The notes: generated from the sequence alone by a model not told the origin. Counted from the first letter of the stretch, positions 17,474 through 27,492 are shown. The stretch is DNA of 64,000 nucleotides from Lachnospiraceae bacterium (GCA_910574865.1 CAJTDN010000013.1:1-64000); one strand, 5' to 3'. Made by a program: numbers and translations.

Positions 17474-18036
17474 AAGCAAAGGATGTTGCTTTTGGAGGCA
17501 TCATGATTGCCATGTTCGTGGCAATAGGCATGGTATTTAGTGTTGATATTAGAGTGATGCAAACATATTTGGAAATCTTGAAGACCGTCATTGCCGCCGT
17601 TTGTGTAAGGTTTATATCGGACAAAGCCAGTATTGTTTTCTTAATAGCTTGTTTCTTTGTATGCCTCATTTTGCTACCTATTCACACAACCATTATATAT
17701 AATGTTCCATCGCTGATAGGTGGATTTTTCATTGGTCGTATGAAAAAGAGGATGCGATTTCCTGAATTTATTGTTTTCTTTGTAGTAAACACGGTTATGA
17801 TTTTTTATGAGTTTTTTGTGTACGGATTTTTTATGCAAACTAATTTATTTGAAATGTATACAGCTGGGGCGTCAGATATTGTTAATGGGATAATTAATGT
17901 TCCAGTGTCTGGCTTTTTGACAAAAATTATTTTTATTATGTTTATCCTTGGAGATTCAGCTTTTTCGTCGCTTGTTATATTCAATGTATCAAAATTTGCT
18001 ATACGGCGTTTTGAAGCATTGCAGAACAAGATATAG
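17470..18036 (+). CDS. ECF S-component or Gx-like membrane protein
   Basis: 188 residues from TTG 17,470 overlapping the upstream stop (TTGA). About six membrane segments; the opening (DVAFGGIMIAMFVAIGMVFS) is typical of substrate-binding S components of energy-coupling-factor transporters. The related Gx family (often called heptaprenyl diphosphate synthase component I) sits beside polyprenyl synthases in Bacillota and is an alternative. Import or membrane handling of a prenol precursor would suit the cluster. No dedicated ATPase is present, so it would have to share the cell's general ECF module. Confidence 0.6.
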   Translation: MKAKDVAFGGIMIAMFVAIGMVFSVDIRVMQTYLEILKTVIAAVCVRFISDKASIVFLIACFFVCLILLPIHTTIIYNVPSLIGGFFIGRMKKRMRFPEFIVFFVVNTVMIFYEFFVYGFFMQTNLFEMYTAGASDIVNGIINVPVSGFLTKIIFIMFILGDSAFSSLVIFNVSKFAIRRFEALQNKI

Positions 18037-18109
18037 TTTATGCTTCAGAGTTGTATGATTTATGATTGTCAATGATTATACGCATTATATCGAAAGGTGG
18101 TGTTTGTAT

Positions 18110-18319
18110 ATGATTGTTGTTATTCTGTTGCTGTGCCTGTATGCGTATCTCGGTGATAAAGCTAACCAGTATTGTAAGAGACACGTTTTACATATGGAAA
18201 CTGTTTATGTATTTGATATAAGCTCTTGGCTTACCAATAGAGCAATATGGGGTGTACTTATTGGATGGATAACCATACCTATTGCTGTTGTTATGTGGTT
18301 ATTTGGTGTAAGAGATTAA
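18110..18319 (+). CDS. Small two-segment membrane protein
   Basis: 69 residues from ATG 18,110, selected over an in-frame ATG at 18,062 because AAAGGTGGTG lies just upstream. Two hydrophobic segments (VVILLLCLYAYLG and IWGVLIGWITIPIAVVMWLF) flank a polar loop. I do not recognise the family. It lies between the S-component-like protein and the polyprenyl synthase in the same direction, so it is probably part of the operon. Confidence 0.6.
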   Translation: MIVVILLLCLYAYLGDKANQYCKRHVLHMETVYVFDISSWLTNRAIWGVLIGWITIPIAVVMWLFGVRD

Positions 18320-18356
18320 GGAGCCTGACATTTTGCCGATGGAGTAGTGGGAAAAC

Positions 18357-19241
18357 ATGGATTTTGTCAAAGAATTGAAATTGAATGCAGAAAAAATAGA
18401 TGGTCTTATTTCGCAAGCACTCCCTTCGGAAGCGGGTTTGCAAAAGCGACTTATCGAAGCAATGAATTACAGCATTATGAGTGGAGGGAAAAGGATTCGT
18501 CCAATCTTACTGTTGGAGTCTTATAATTTGTTTGGTGGAAAGGGTAAAGTGGTTGAGCCATTTTTGGTATCAATAGAATTAATTCATTCCTTTTCTCTGG
18601 TGCATGATGATCTTCCGTCTATGGATTACAGTGAATTAAGACGTGGGAGAAAAAGCACTCATTGTGCCTACGGTGAAGCTATGGCCTTATTAGCGGGTGA
18701 TGCAATGCTTAATTATGCTTATGAAGTAGCTTTTAGTGCTTTTGGCATGGGATATGATCGACAAGTTATAAGAGCACTGCGAACGTTGTCTAACAAAACG
18801 GGATTATATGGTATGGGAGGAGGTCAGGCTGTAGAAATTGAAAATAATGATGACCAAATCGGAATAGAGACGATTCATTTCATAAACGAAAACAAGTGTG
18901 GTGCTTTAATTGAAGCGGCTTTAATGATTGGTGCTGAGTTGGCTGGAGCGACAGATGATTATGTTGTGATAATGGAGAATATTGGTTCATGCATAGGAAG
19001 AGCCTTTCAAATACAGGATGATATTTTAGATTTGACAGGTAATAGCATAAAGCTTGGAAAACCTACTGGTATAGATACAAAAAATAATAAATGTACATAC
19101 GCTTCACTCGTTGGTATTGAGGAAGCAAAAGATATGGTGTGCAATCTTTTTTATGAGGCACTTGAAAAGCTTGACGATTTACCATATCGAAATAACTTTC
19201 TTAAATCATTGATCCAGTATTTGATAGATAGAGAATTCTGA
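18357..19241 (+). CDS. Polyprenyl diphosphate synthase (IspA-like)
   Basis: 294 residues. The first Asp-rich motif (LVHDDLPSMDYSELRRGRKS) and the second (FQIQDDILDLTG) of trans-isoprenyl diphosphate synthases are intact, as is the upstream GGKRIRP substrate motif. Size and motifs match farnesyl/geranylgeranyl diphosphate synthases; chain length cannot be fixed by eye. It is the last gene of the cargo operon and is followed by a strong terminator. It would supply C15/C20 diphosphate from IPP and a shorter allylic diphosphate, perhaps one made by the kinase-like protein. Confidence 0.9.
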   Translation: MDFVKELKLNAEKIDGLISQALPSEAGLQKRLIEAMNYSIMSGGKRIRPILLLESYNLFGGKGKVVEPFLVSIELIHSFSLVHDDLPSMDYSELRRGRKSTHCAYGEAMALLAGDAMLNYAYEVAFSAFGMGYDRQVIRALRTLSNKTGLYGMGGGQAVEIENNDDQIGIETIHFINENKCGALIEAALMIGAELAGATDDYVVIMENIGSCIGRAFQIQDDILDLTGNSIKLGKPTGIDTKNNKCTYASLVGIEEAKDMVCNLFYEALEKLDDLPYRNNFLKSLIQYLIDREF

Positions 19242-19242
19242 T

Positions 19243-19279
19243 AAAAAACCGTTCCAAAAACTATGGGAATGGTTTTTTT
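19243..19279 (+). terminator. Rho-independent terminator closing the peptide/isoprenoid operon
   Basis: AAAAAACCGTTCC pairs with GGAATGGTTTTTT and ends in a seven-T run. It starts 2 bp after the polyprenyl synthase stop. Confidence 0.85.
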
Positions 19280-19394
19280 ATTGTTAGGGTATGGAATAGC
19301 TTTAGCGTTGTGTAAAAATCCCCCATTGATACAATAAAAACAGGTTGTCAACCGTTCATTATTAAGCAAAGGGGATACTGTCCGAAAACAAAAT

Positions 19395-19705
19395 TTGGAT
19401 CAGAGACAATCACAAGATGTAGATGTTAAAATGCTAGAAATATACAAGATAATGCGGTTGGAAAGTCTCCAAGGAGTTTTCGGACAGTCTGAGAGGGCTA
19501 AATGGACAATAATAGATTATTGCACACAATATGGAATTGTGAGTATCATATTGTCGAGGCAGAAATCTGTCTGGATCATATTCATCTGTTGGTTGAAATA
19601 CCACCCAAAATGAGTGTGGCGGATTTTATTGGGTATTTAGAGGAAAAAAGTACATTAGTGATACTTGAGAGATATCCGACACACATTTTGATTCGGCAGT
19701 TATAA
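19395..19705 (+). pseudogene. IS200/IS605-family TnpA transposase remnant
   Basis: Two overlapping frames together recall TnpA. The second frame contains LDHIHLLVEIPPKMSVADFI, with the HUH pair (HIH), then GYLEEKSTLVILERYP. The N-terminal part is in a different frame, and the C-terminal part with the catalytic Tyr is absent. It is inactive. Confidence 0.75.
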
Positions 19706-20552
19706 AGGCGTTTTTTGCGGTAGCGTAATATATTGAAATATTAGTAAAATGCGCTATCGCATTTTGACAAACTGGAAGTTCTCGGTTTGTATTCCGTATT
19801 TTTGTTAGAGAAAATATGTTGAAAGGTACTCTAAAGTCTGTTGTTTGGAGCAGAAAACATTATTTGTAATCGTTGCGGTGTTTTTTGACTAAGAGGTCTT
19901 TGGAGCTGATACCAAAGTGGTGGAGTAGTTGCAAGTACTGCTTTATATAAATCCTCATAGTAAATACAGTGGTTTGCAAAAACCTTTGTATTGTGGGTGT
20001 AGGTAGTGCAGACATAGGTAAAATTTAGAATTCAGTCAGCGTAGAATCTTTTATTCTTTTTATAAGTTAAGGTTATAAACACACTTGACAATACTTCTCT
20101 GGTGCGGGAACCGATGCCAAAGCGGTCAAGTTGAGGAAAGGAGAATGCCATGCCATGATTCTGCTAAAGAAGTCCTTCCGCATTTCATTGCCGATATTCT
20201 GGCTGGATATATGGACAAAGGCGTTGTTGAGGGAGACGCAAAGCCCTCCGAACAGGACATTATCTTCCTCCGGTTCTGCGAGCATTTTCGTTGTTACAGT
20301 AGCGGTTTGTCCAATCGGCGCAGACTTTTCCCAGCAGTGACAGAATCCCATTTTTCCTTCTCTGAGAGGAAAGAGAACCATCAAATGAGCCTGTAATAGG
20401 TGTTATTGATAATTTGTTTGATGAAGCATCTTGCCACTTGGGGACTACTGTATGGGTGGCAAGTTGGTTTCATCGGTTTCTTGAAGGGTGATAAATTGAA
20501 ATGTAACAAGCTGTGTGGTAAGATGGATTATTATCGAAGGAGGGAAATCCGA
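19706..20552. other. Gene-poor stretch with the fossil attachment end
   Basis: I see no supported gene. A short fragment near 19,940-20,010 reads Y-I-N-P-H-S-K-Y-S-G-L-Q-K, which looks like debris of a transposase. At 20,071-20,102 lies the copy of the element's right end. Between 20,103 and 20,400 frames are open on both strands (about 100 codons each), but none resembles a protein I know; it may be a piece of a former target gene. Confidence 0.5.
20071..20102 (+). repeat. Internal fossil copy of the element's right end
   Basis: This 32-bp segment matches the right end at 24,368-24,399 at about 27 of 32 positions, including the core ACACACTTGACAAT. The terminal dinucleotide is GG instead of GA. 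It may mark an older right boundary of the element. Confidence 0.6.
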
Positions 20553-23500
20553 ATGTACAGCACAAGTTTATATATGGATCGAGACGATATTTTAGCAAAA
20601 ATTCATTTTTGCCTCAACGAGGGAGGAGCAAACGATTGGGATTATGTGAGGCGGCACGATTTTCCCATTGTTGAGATTTTGTATCAGATATACGAAATGG
20701 CACTTTATGACGATGAAATCATAATCAATGATCCGCTGAGCAATTTGCTAGACAGGTACAAGGAATTGCACCCTGAATTTACATATTCCGAGGATGATCT
20801 GATGGAGCTTGGCTGGGTGGAGACATGTTATGGACACAGGCATATTATCGGTCATATGCATCATAGCGATAGTGAGGAGTTTTTAAGCTTATATAAATCA
20901 CATGAATATGCTGATATTATTCGTTTTGTCTTGTGGGTGGATAGTCAGAAGGATGGGATGGGGTTGTTTGTATTGGCGCATGATATGGTTGCCGGATTAT
21001 TAGACGACTGGAGGAAAGTATGCCCGGATGTCCCGGAAATGTCATGGTTCGAAGATCGAAATTACTTTGATGTGGTGAATGAAATCGGAGTGGTATTGAC
21101 AGGTGCCGGGTATGATGCCAGCATTGCGGAAGCTATGGGCAAGCTGTGGGATAAAATTTGTGAACAGGATGATTGTGATAGGTTTGTAGGCCGTTGGGAA
21201 CAGCTGGCATCCCAAGTGAATCTTTCTACAGAGGTGGGATTATATGTAAAAAATGAGGTTCGGTTTGATCATAGGAGCAGATTGCTTAGTACCGTGATAA
21301 TACCGGCTGTAAAAAGAGAATGCGAAAATATGTCGAGAGAATTGGAATGCAGGAAAGCGTTGAATGCGTATCGTTTTGCATCCGGTCATCGCATTGAACT
21401 TACGATAGAGACGATGGAAGAATGTTTGTATGGCGTGCACAGGGCTCTTGACAGGAGAGGCAGATTTGTGTATGAGGATATGTTTTTATGGCGTTATAAG
21501 CGGAGATGGGGAGATAACTTTTACCTTGGAAGCGCATTGAGGTATCTGTGGTCCGTACCGGAAGATATGAATAAAGAGTTTTTTGATATGCTCAGCGCGT
21601 ACGAGTCCGTTGGCAGACTCGACAAGGCTGTTTTTTCTTTGCCTGCAGAAAGCGTTTTGGAGTTCTTGCTTCATGAGGAGACATTCTATTTTGGCGCGAT
21701 GTCGCTGTTTAAAAATGTACCTAAATTCAAACGGCAGATGGCAGAGTATCAAGGCTATGTGGAGGATATCATAAGGAGAGTATTGGAATTTTATACCGAG
21801 AGGAAAAAATATCCGAAAACGGAGGATTTGTTAGACATCCTCTTACATCTGATGGATTGTAATAAAAAGATGCGTATGTCAAATACAAATGAAAACCCGT
21901 ACTTTGCCATCTATAAGAGTCTTATGGACTTGTTCTTATCACCGAATTGTTCGAATGGCATCGTATCGGAGAGCTGCAAATACTTTGAGCGCTTGATGGC
22001 TATGAATCTTTCGGATGTTGATTTTGACAGATGCTTTAGTCTTCTTTCGAATTTTGCAGAGAAGATTATAGATTCCTTTGAGAGCGATACCAATCAGATT
22101 GTGAGTACATATGATTTGTTGATTGATTGTATTTTTCATGCTATAAAGAGGATGCTTGCAGAAGAAGGAAGATGGAGTCATTTTGTGACTCCGGATTGTT
22201 TTACTGAGCGGCTTTGCAAGGATGTTTATGAGAGATGTATGGAGGATTTGACTGATCGGCAGAGGCGTGAGGCTGTTGGGCTTTCGTTTTCAACGGAAGA
22301 GAAGTCTGAGCTATGTTACAGGTTTCGTATAGCATCACGTTTTATCGCTCGAGTATGCAGGGCAGGGAATGAGGTGGATGACACAGCATATTTGCTTAAT
22401 TCCATTTTGGAGAAGGCATTGGTGGAAGACCAAATCTTGGATTATTTCCATATTGTGACATTTGCTATGGAAGAAACTTTGGGCGAGGCGTTGAGATATC
22501 TGGAAACAAAGCCGCATATTTCGAATGGATTGTTTAAGAGGATTAAGGGGCAGGGGATTCCGGAACTCGTGCTTTTCAGGGGGATGCTGGAAAGCGAAGA
22601 GCATGTCAGGGCCTTTGGAGAGGAAATTGAAAATAAGGTCAATGAGGCAGATACGGTGGAGAGGATCGTCCCAAGAATAAGTGAGGAGCGTTTTGTCGAC
22701 TGTGTGATAGAGAATGGACCGGAGTGCTTGTATCCGATTGTGGAGAAGGTTCTAAAAAAGAAATTGCATGCATACGAAAAAAGGGGAATGGCAAAAAATA
22801 ATCAATATGCTGTTTTGGCAGATAGTCAGTGGAAAAGGCTGTTGTTTATGCAGAAGCGGACGGAGGAATTGTTAGAAAGCAAAGATCCTTTTTTTACGGC
22901 GGTAATAAAAACGGATTCAATTAAAAGTTATTCGGATTATGTGGATGCGGTAACGGCGTGGAGAAGAATACTGGATAGATCAGCAGGCAGGAAGTATGCC
23001 TTCGCGGTATGTTACAATATTGTTTTTTCTGTGCGCCAGATACTTGATGTTATTGATGCCATAGAGGATGGGAAAACAGCACAGCAGAAAGAAGCGATTC
23101 GGAAGGACTTCCATTGGATATGCGAATTGTCGATGCGTAAAGCGGTCACTGGTTGGAGTGAAGAGAATCAGGCAATGTTTTTAGATCTTGCATTCTCAGT
23201 CAGTCATAGAATAGGAGAGAATACATACACACTGCTCAGCGGAATGCAAACGAAAATGCTGAAACTTGCTAGCAAAGATATTTATGCGCTTGTAATAAAC
23301 GCAGAAAAAGAACAAATGGAAGAAAAAGGTGAGGCTGATGAATCGGAACAGAATGAATCTTTAGTTATTTATAGAGAGAGCGGCAGTTCCAAAGAAGCAG
23401 AGATTGTATCTTCGATGCGGAGTTTTAGTGCTCTTGCATTAGAGGTGAAGTCACGGCTGATGGCAGAGTGTAAGGGATATTGTGTGGATGGCAGAAGAGA

Positions 23501-24185
23501 TTGGATAGGAGCCTTCCTATTAAGAACGGTTTTGAAGGGATGCAGGGCATTGGTGGATACCATTCCTTATGTTCTTAGCACTGGCAGCAGAGAGAAGGCT
23601 TCGGATCTTCCGGAGGATCATATCAGCATTGTTTTTCGGGAGTGTTACAATATGGCTTATGCGGATTTTTTCAATATCCATATATCGGATCAGGAAAAAC
23701 GTAGCACGACTGGGAAGGTAATATCAAAGGCAGCCGTATTGTCACCAGCGGAAGTGGATATGGTTTTTTTCTATGATGGAAGTACGCGTGAACTTTTTGA
23801 GGCTTTTATCTTGAAGGACAATTCTACAAATAAGATTTTCAGAGACCATATGGCTAAGGTTTTGGGGAACGACGTATATTTTCATTCTCCAAGATTTATG
23901 CTGGTATATTGTTTTGAGGATATTGCAACACGAAAGAAAAAATGGAAATCTTATATAGAGTATCTTGATAAGGAATTTGCCAGTGATTTTGCAGATGTGG
24001 CTGTGGGTGAATCGAGGATTGGAAACATTGAAGACTCCATGTGTTATGTATCTGGATTTACAGGGGATGTTAAGCAGTTTGAGATGATACGGCAGGTCGT
24101 TTCGATTGAGGATAATGAAATTGAATTGTTTCATATTCTTGTAGATATGTCATATTCTTTTCCGAGGAATGTTCGTAAGGCGTGA
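20553..24185 (+). CDS. Very large protein of unknown function (1210 residues)
   Basis: Start ATG 20,553 is chosen because AAGGAGGG lies about 9 bp upstream; the frame extends further but without an RBS. The protein is rich in charged helices, with many short helix-pair-like stretches throughout and no transmembrane segment, signal peptide, Walker motif or nuclease motif that I can recognise. A charged low-complexity linker occurs near residue 930 (EKEQMEEKGEADESEQNE). It stands alone in the cargo position next to the right end of the element, a place where anti-phage or other fitness genes are often found. No function is assigned. Confidence 0.85.
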   Translation: MYSTSLYMDRDDILAKIHFCLNEGGANDWDYVRRHDFPIVEILYQIYEMALYDDEIIINDPLSNLLDRYKELHPEFTYSEDDLMELGWVETCYGHRHIIGHMHHSDSEEFLSLYKSHEYADIIRFVLWVDSQKDGMGLFVLAHDMVAGLLDDWRKVCPDVPEMSWFEDRNYFDVVNEIGVVLTGAGYDASIAEAMGKLWDKICEQDDCDRFVGRWEQLASQVNLSTEVGLYVKNEVRFDHRSRLLSTVIIPAVKRECENMSRELECRKALNAYRFASGHRIELTIETMEECLYGVHRALDRRGRFVYEDMFLWRYKRRWGDNFYLGSALRYLWSVPEDMNKEFFDMLSAYESVGRLDKAVFSLPAESVLEFLLHEETFYFGAMSLFKNVPKFKRQMAEYQGYVEDIIRRVLEFYTERKKYPKTEDLLDILLHLMDCNKKMRMSNTNENPYFAIYKSLMDLFLSPNCSNGIVSESCKYFERLMAMNLSDVDFDRCFSLLSNFAEKIIDSFESDTNQIVSTYDLLIDCIFHAIKRMLAEEGRWSHFVTPDCFTERLCKDVYERCMEDLTDRQRREAVGLSFSTEEKSELCYRFRIASRFIARVCRAGNEVDDTAYLLNSILEKALVEDQILDYFHIVTFAMEETLGEALRYLETKPHISNGLFKRIKGQGIPELVLFRGMLESEEHVRAFGEEIENKVNEADTVERIVPRISEERFVDCVIENGPECLYPIVEKVLKKKLHAYEKRGMAKNNQYAVLADSQWKRLLFMQKRTEELLESKDPFFTAVIKTDSIKSYSDYVDAVTAWRRILDRSAGRKYAFAVCYNIVFSVRQILDVIDAIEDGKTAQQKEAIRKDFHWICELSMRKAVTGWSEENQAMFLDLAFSVSHRIGENTYTLLSGMQTKMLKLASKDIYALVINAEKEQMEEKGEADESEQNESLVIYRESGSSKEAEIVSSMRSFSALALEVKSRLMAECKGYCVDGRRDWIGAFLLRTVLKGCRALVDTIPYVLSTGSREKASDLPEDHISIVFRECYNMAYADFFNIHISDQEKRSTTGKVISKAAVLSPAEVDMVFFYDGSTRELFEAFILKDNSTNKIFRDHMAKVLGNDVYFHSPRFMLVYCFEDIATRKKKWKSYIEYLDKEFASDFADVAVGESRIGNIEDSMCYVSGFTGDVKQFEMIRQVVSIEDNEIELFHILVDMSYSFPRNVRKA

Positions 24186-24367
24186 GGCTGCTACAGTGGA
24201 GAGAACAATGCGGGCGTTTATGCCCCTTGTTCCAATTTTGTCCACCAGAGGTAAAAGATAAGGGTATAGAGATTAGAGATAAGAACTTAAATAAACGTGG
24301 GAAATTTTCAAATTTGTAAGGAAACTTGAATGATCTAAATCAGGAACGATGAAATTTTAGAAGAAAA
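24186..24367. other. Non-coding tail of the 22.4-kb element
   Basis: AT-rich sequence between the unknown gene and the right attachment end; a weak GCGGGCG/TGCCCC hairpin at about 24,211-24,225 may serve as terminator. No gene seen. Confidence 0.5.
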
Positions 24368-24399
24368 GTTTACAAACACACTTGACAATCTTTCTCTGA
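24368..24399 (+). repeat. Right attachment end of the 22.4-kb element
   Basis: Thirty bp starting GTTTACA and ending at the GA core (24,398-24,399), where the helicase frame resumes. It is an imperfect inverted copy of the left end and a close direct copy of an internal site at 20,071-20,102. Confidence 0.8.
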
Positions 24400-26323
24400 G
24401 ATCACCGGCAGCCGGGGCGTTGTGTTCGCCACCGGAACGCCGGTCAGCAACAGTATGACCGAACTCTATACCATCCAACGCTACCTCCAGTATGAGCGGC
24501 TCCAGGAATTGAACATGACCCATTTCGACTGCTGGGCCAGCCGGTTCGGTGAAACGGTGACAGCCCTGGAGCTGGCCCCGGAGGGAACCGGCTACCGGGC
24601 GCGGACAAGATTTTCCAAGTTCTTTAACCTGCCGGAGCTGATGAACCTGTTCAAAGAGGTGGCGGACATCAAGACCGCCGACCAGCTGGACCTGCCCACC
24701 CCGGAGGTGGAATACCACAACATCGTGGCAAAGCCCACCGAACACCAGCAGGATATGGTGAAGGCCCTCTCCGAGCGCGCCGCCAAGGTCCATTCGGGAA
24801 CCGTTGACCCATCAACCGACAATATGCTGAAAATCACCTCGGATGGCCGCAAGCTGGGGCTGGACCAGCGCATCATCAACCCCATGCTGCCGGACGAACC
24901 CGGCACAAAAGTCAACCAGTGCGTGGACAATATCCTGCAAATCTGGCGGGACGGACAGCCGGAAAAGCTGACCCAGCTGGTGTTTTGCGACATTTCCACA
25001 CCCCAGGCGGCTGGCTCCAAAAAGGTGGCCAAGACGCTGGATAACCCGATACTTCACGCTCTGGAACAGGCAGTTCCAGAGCCGGAGAAACCGCTGGCCT
25101 TTACGGTCTATGAGGACATCCGGCAGAAACTCATCGCACAGGGTATGCCCGCCAGCCAGATCGCTTTTATCCATGAAGCCAATACCGAAGTCCGCAAAAA
25201 GGAGCTGTTCTCCAAAGTCCGCTCCGGCCAGGTGCGCGTCCTGTTAGGCTCCACCCAGAAGATGGGGGCCGGGACCAACGTGCAGGATTTGCTGGTGGCC
25301 CTTCACGATCTGGACTGCCCCTGGAGGCCCGGAGATCTGGCACAGCGAAAAGGGCGGATCGAGCGCCAGGGCAACCAGAACCCGCTGGTCCATGTTTACC
25401 GCTATGTGACCGAAGGGACCTTCGACGCATACCTTTGGCAGACGGTGGAGAACAAGCAGAAATTCATCTCCCAGATCATGACCTCAAAATCACCGGTCCG
25501 CAGCTGTGACGATGTGGACGAAACCGCCCTGTCCTTCGCGGAGATCAAGGCCCTGTGTGCCGGGGACCCCCGCATCAAGGAGCGTATGGATTTGGATGTG
25601 GAGGTATCCCGCTTAAAGCTGATGAAGGCCGACCACCAGAGCAAGCAGTACCGGCTGGAAGATCAGCTGTTAAAGCACTTCCCGGAGGAAATCGAGAAAC
25701 ACAAAGGCTTTATCCAGGGCTTGGAAACAGATATGGAAACCCTGGCGGCACACCCCCACCCGACAGACGGATTTACCGGCATGGAAGTCCGGGGCGATAC
25801 GCTCACCGACAAAGAGAACGCCGGAGCCGCCCTTCTGGACGCCTGCAAGGAGGTTAAAGGCTCCGAGCCGGTGCAGGTCGGCAGCTACCGGGGATTTGCT
25901 ATGTTTGTAACCTTTGACGCTTTCCAGAAGGAATATATGCTCCAACTGAAAGGCCGCATGACCCACCGTACCGCCCTGGGCGCGGACCCGCGCGGCAACC
26001 TGACCCGTATTGACAACGCGCTTTCCCAGATGCCCCAGCGGTTGGAAAGCGTCAAAGTCCAGCTGGATAACCTTTACCAGCAGCAGGCCGCCGCAAAGGA
26101 GGAAGTGGGCAAAGCCTTCCCCTATGAGGAGGAATTGCGGGTCAAGAACGCCCGTCTGGTGGAGCTGGATATGGAGCTGAACATGGACAGCAAGGGGCAG
26201 TCCCGTCCAGAAGCGGCGATTGCCAAGCGCGAAAGGCCCTCGGTGCTGGAAGGGCTGAAACGCCCCATCCCGCCCCGCAGCATGGAAAAGAAACCCAAAC
26301 AACAGGAACAGGAGGCAAGATAA
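24398..26323 (+). pseudogene. SNF2-type helicase, 3' portion (interrupted)
   Basis: This continues the reading frame broken at 1962. It starts with the motif III region (FATGTPVSNSMTE) and contains the motif V/VI region (STQKMGAGTNVQ, then QRKGRIERQGN), followed by a charged, coiled-coil-rich C-terminus ending at 26,323. It has no ribosome-binding site of its own at the junction; the first in-frame ATG, at 24,455, has none that is convincing. It probably becomes part of a functional protein only after excision of the inserted element. The next gene begins 2 bp after its stop, so the downstream operon may suffer from the insertion. Confidence 0.9.
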
Positions 26324-26324
26324 T

Positions 26325-27131
26325 ATGAACAGCAACGAAAAGAATACGGCCCTTTATGAGAAGATGGCCGCTGAACAGGATACCTTCCGGGATTGGCTGA
26401 AAAGCCAGTCCCCGGAGGAGGTCTTAAACCATGCCTATGAGTACACCGTCCGGGAGGACATTGTGATGGCGATGGAGGAACTGGAACTCTCCGATGCACA
26501 GGCACAGGCGCTTCTGGATTCCCCCTCCCCGCTGGCTGATGTGTACCGGCATTTTGAAAAACTGGAAACCGGCTATATGGATGTGATCCGGGAAAGCATT
26601 GAGGAACGGGCCAATGAGATGTGCAAGGCAAAAGAGGAACAGAGAGCCGCCCCGGTCTATCCCCACTCCGCCGCCTATGCGTCCGAGCATGGGGAAATGG
26701 CACAGTACCGCGCCTCCCTGCAAGTCAGTCTTGCCTGCAAAGAAGCCATTGAGCAGGCCATTAACGCCCACTATGGGGATAACCGTCTGAATACCGAGGC
26801 CGCTGTCAAAGAGGTGCTGGAACAGTTCGGGCCGGAGCGTATGCAGTACATCCTTGCCAATACGGTGCTGAAAAAGGAGCATGACGGGCGCATCTCCCGC
26901 GATAACAAAGCCTGGGCGAAAACAATCCCCATGCCGGAGGATGGCGGCGATCCCCGCCACAGTTATGCCTTGGTGGTGGATAAGGTCAACCCCGGTCTGA
27001 CCGACCTGTTTTTGAAGCAGGCGCGGAAAGTCCTTCAAGCCCCGGAGAAAGGCTCCGTCCTGGAAAAACTCAAACAGGAGCCGCCGGAACGCAGACCCGC
27101 CGCCCCTAAGAAACGGGAACCGGAACGATGA
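26325..27131 (+). CDS. DUF3849-type integrative-element protein
   Basis: 268 residues, beginning 2 bp after the helicase stop with CAGGAGGCAAG upstream. The middle (PVYPHSAAYASEHGEMAQYR, then SLACKEAIEQAINAHYGDNR) is the DUF3849 pattern, and a flanking DUF3848-like segment precedes it. The final region (KAWAKTIPMPEDG, HSYALVVDKVNPGLTDLF) is common in clostridial ICE accessory proteins. The function is unknown. It overlaps mobC by 4 bp. Confidence 0.75.
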   Translation: MNSNEKNTALYEKMAAEQDTFRDWLKSQSPEEVLNHAYEYTVREDIVMAMEELELSDAQAQALLDSPSPLADVYRHFEKLETGYMDVIRESIEERANEMCKAKEEQRAAPVYPHSAAYASEHGEMAQYRASLQVSLACKEAIEQAINAHYGDNRLNTEAAVKEVLEQFGPERMQYILANTVLKKEHDGRISRDNKAWAKTIPMPEDGGDPRHSYALVVDKVNPGLTDLFLKQARKVLQAPEKGSVLEKLKQEPPERRPAAPKKREPER

Positions 27132-27472
27132 GCGCGGCAAAGCGGAAACGGGAGGTACAGGTGAATTTCCGGGTTTCCCCGGAGGAGCTGGCCCTGATTG
27201 AGCAGAAAATGTCCCAGCTTGGAACCGTCAACCGGGAAGCCTACCTGCGGAAAATGGCGCTGGACGGGTATGTGGTAAAGCTGGATTTGCCGGAGCTGAA
27301 GGAGCTGGTGTCCCTGATGCGCTATTCCAGCAACAACCTGAACCAGCTGACCCGTAAAGTGCATGAAACCGGGCGGGTTTATGACGCTGACCTGGAGGAT
27401 ATATCCCAGCGGCAGGAACAGCTTTGGGACGGTGTGCAGAAGATACTGGCCCAGCTTTCTAAGCTCTCCTGA
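27128..27472 (+). CDS. mobC: MobC-like relaxosome protein
   Basis: 114 residues, start overlapping the previous stop (ATGA). REVQVNFRVSPEELALIEQK is a ribbon-helix-helix start, and the YSSNNLNQLTRKVHETGR segment is the MobC signature. It should bind the transfer origin and help the relaxase at 28,053. A strong terminator follows, so the relaxase is transcribed separately. Confidence 0.85.
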   Translation: MSAAKRKREVQVNFRVSPEELALIEQKMSQLGTVNREAYLRKMALDGYVVKLDLPELKELVSLMRYSSNNLNQLTRKVHETGRVYDADLEDISQRQEQLWDGVQKILAQLSKLS

Positions 27473-27492
27473 CCGGAGAGTTTACCCCATCT

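Noticed and set aside
20073-20396. Overlapping ~100-codon frames on both strands
   Set aside because: Neither resembles a known protein and neither has a clear RBS; likely debris of a former target gene.
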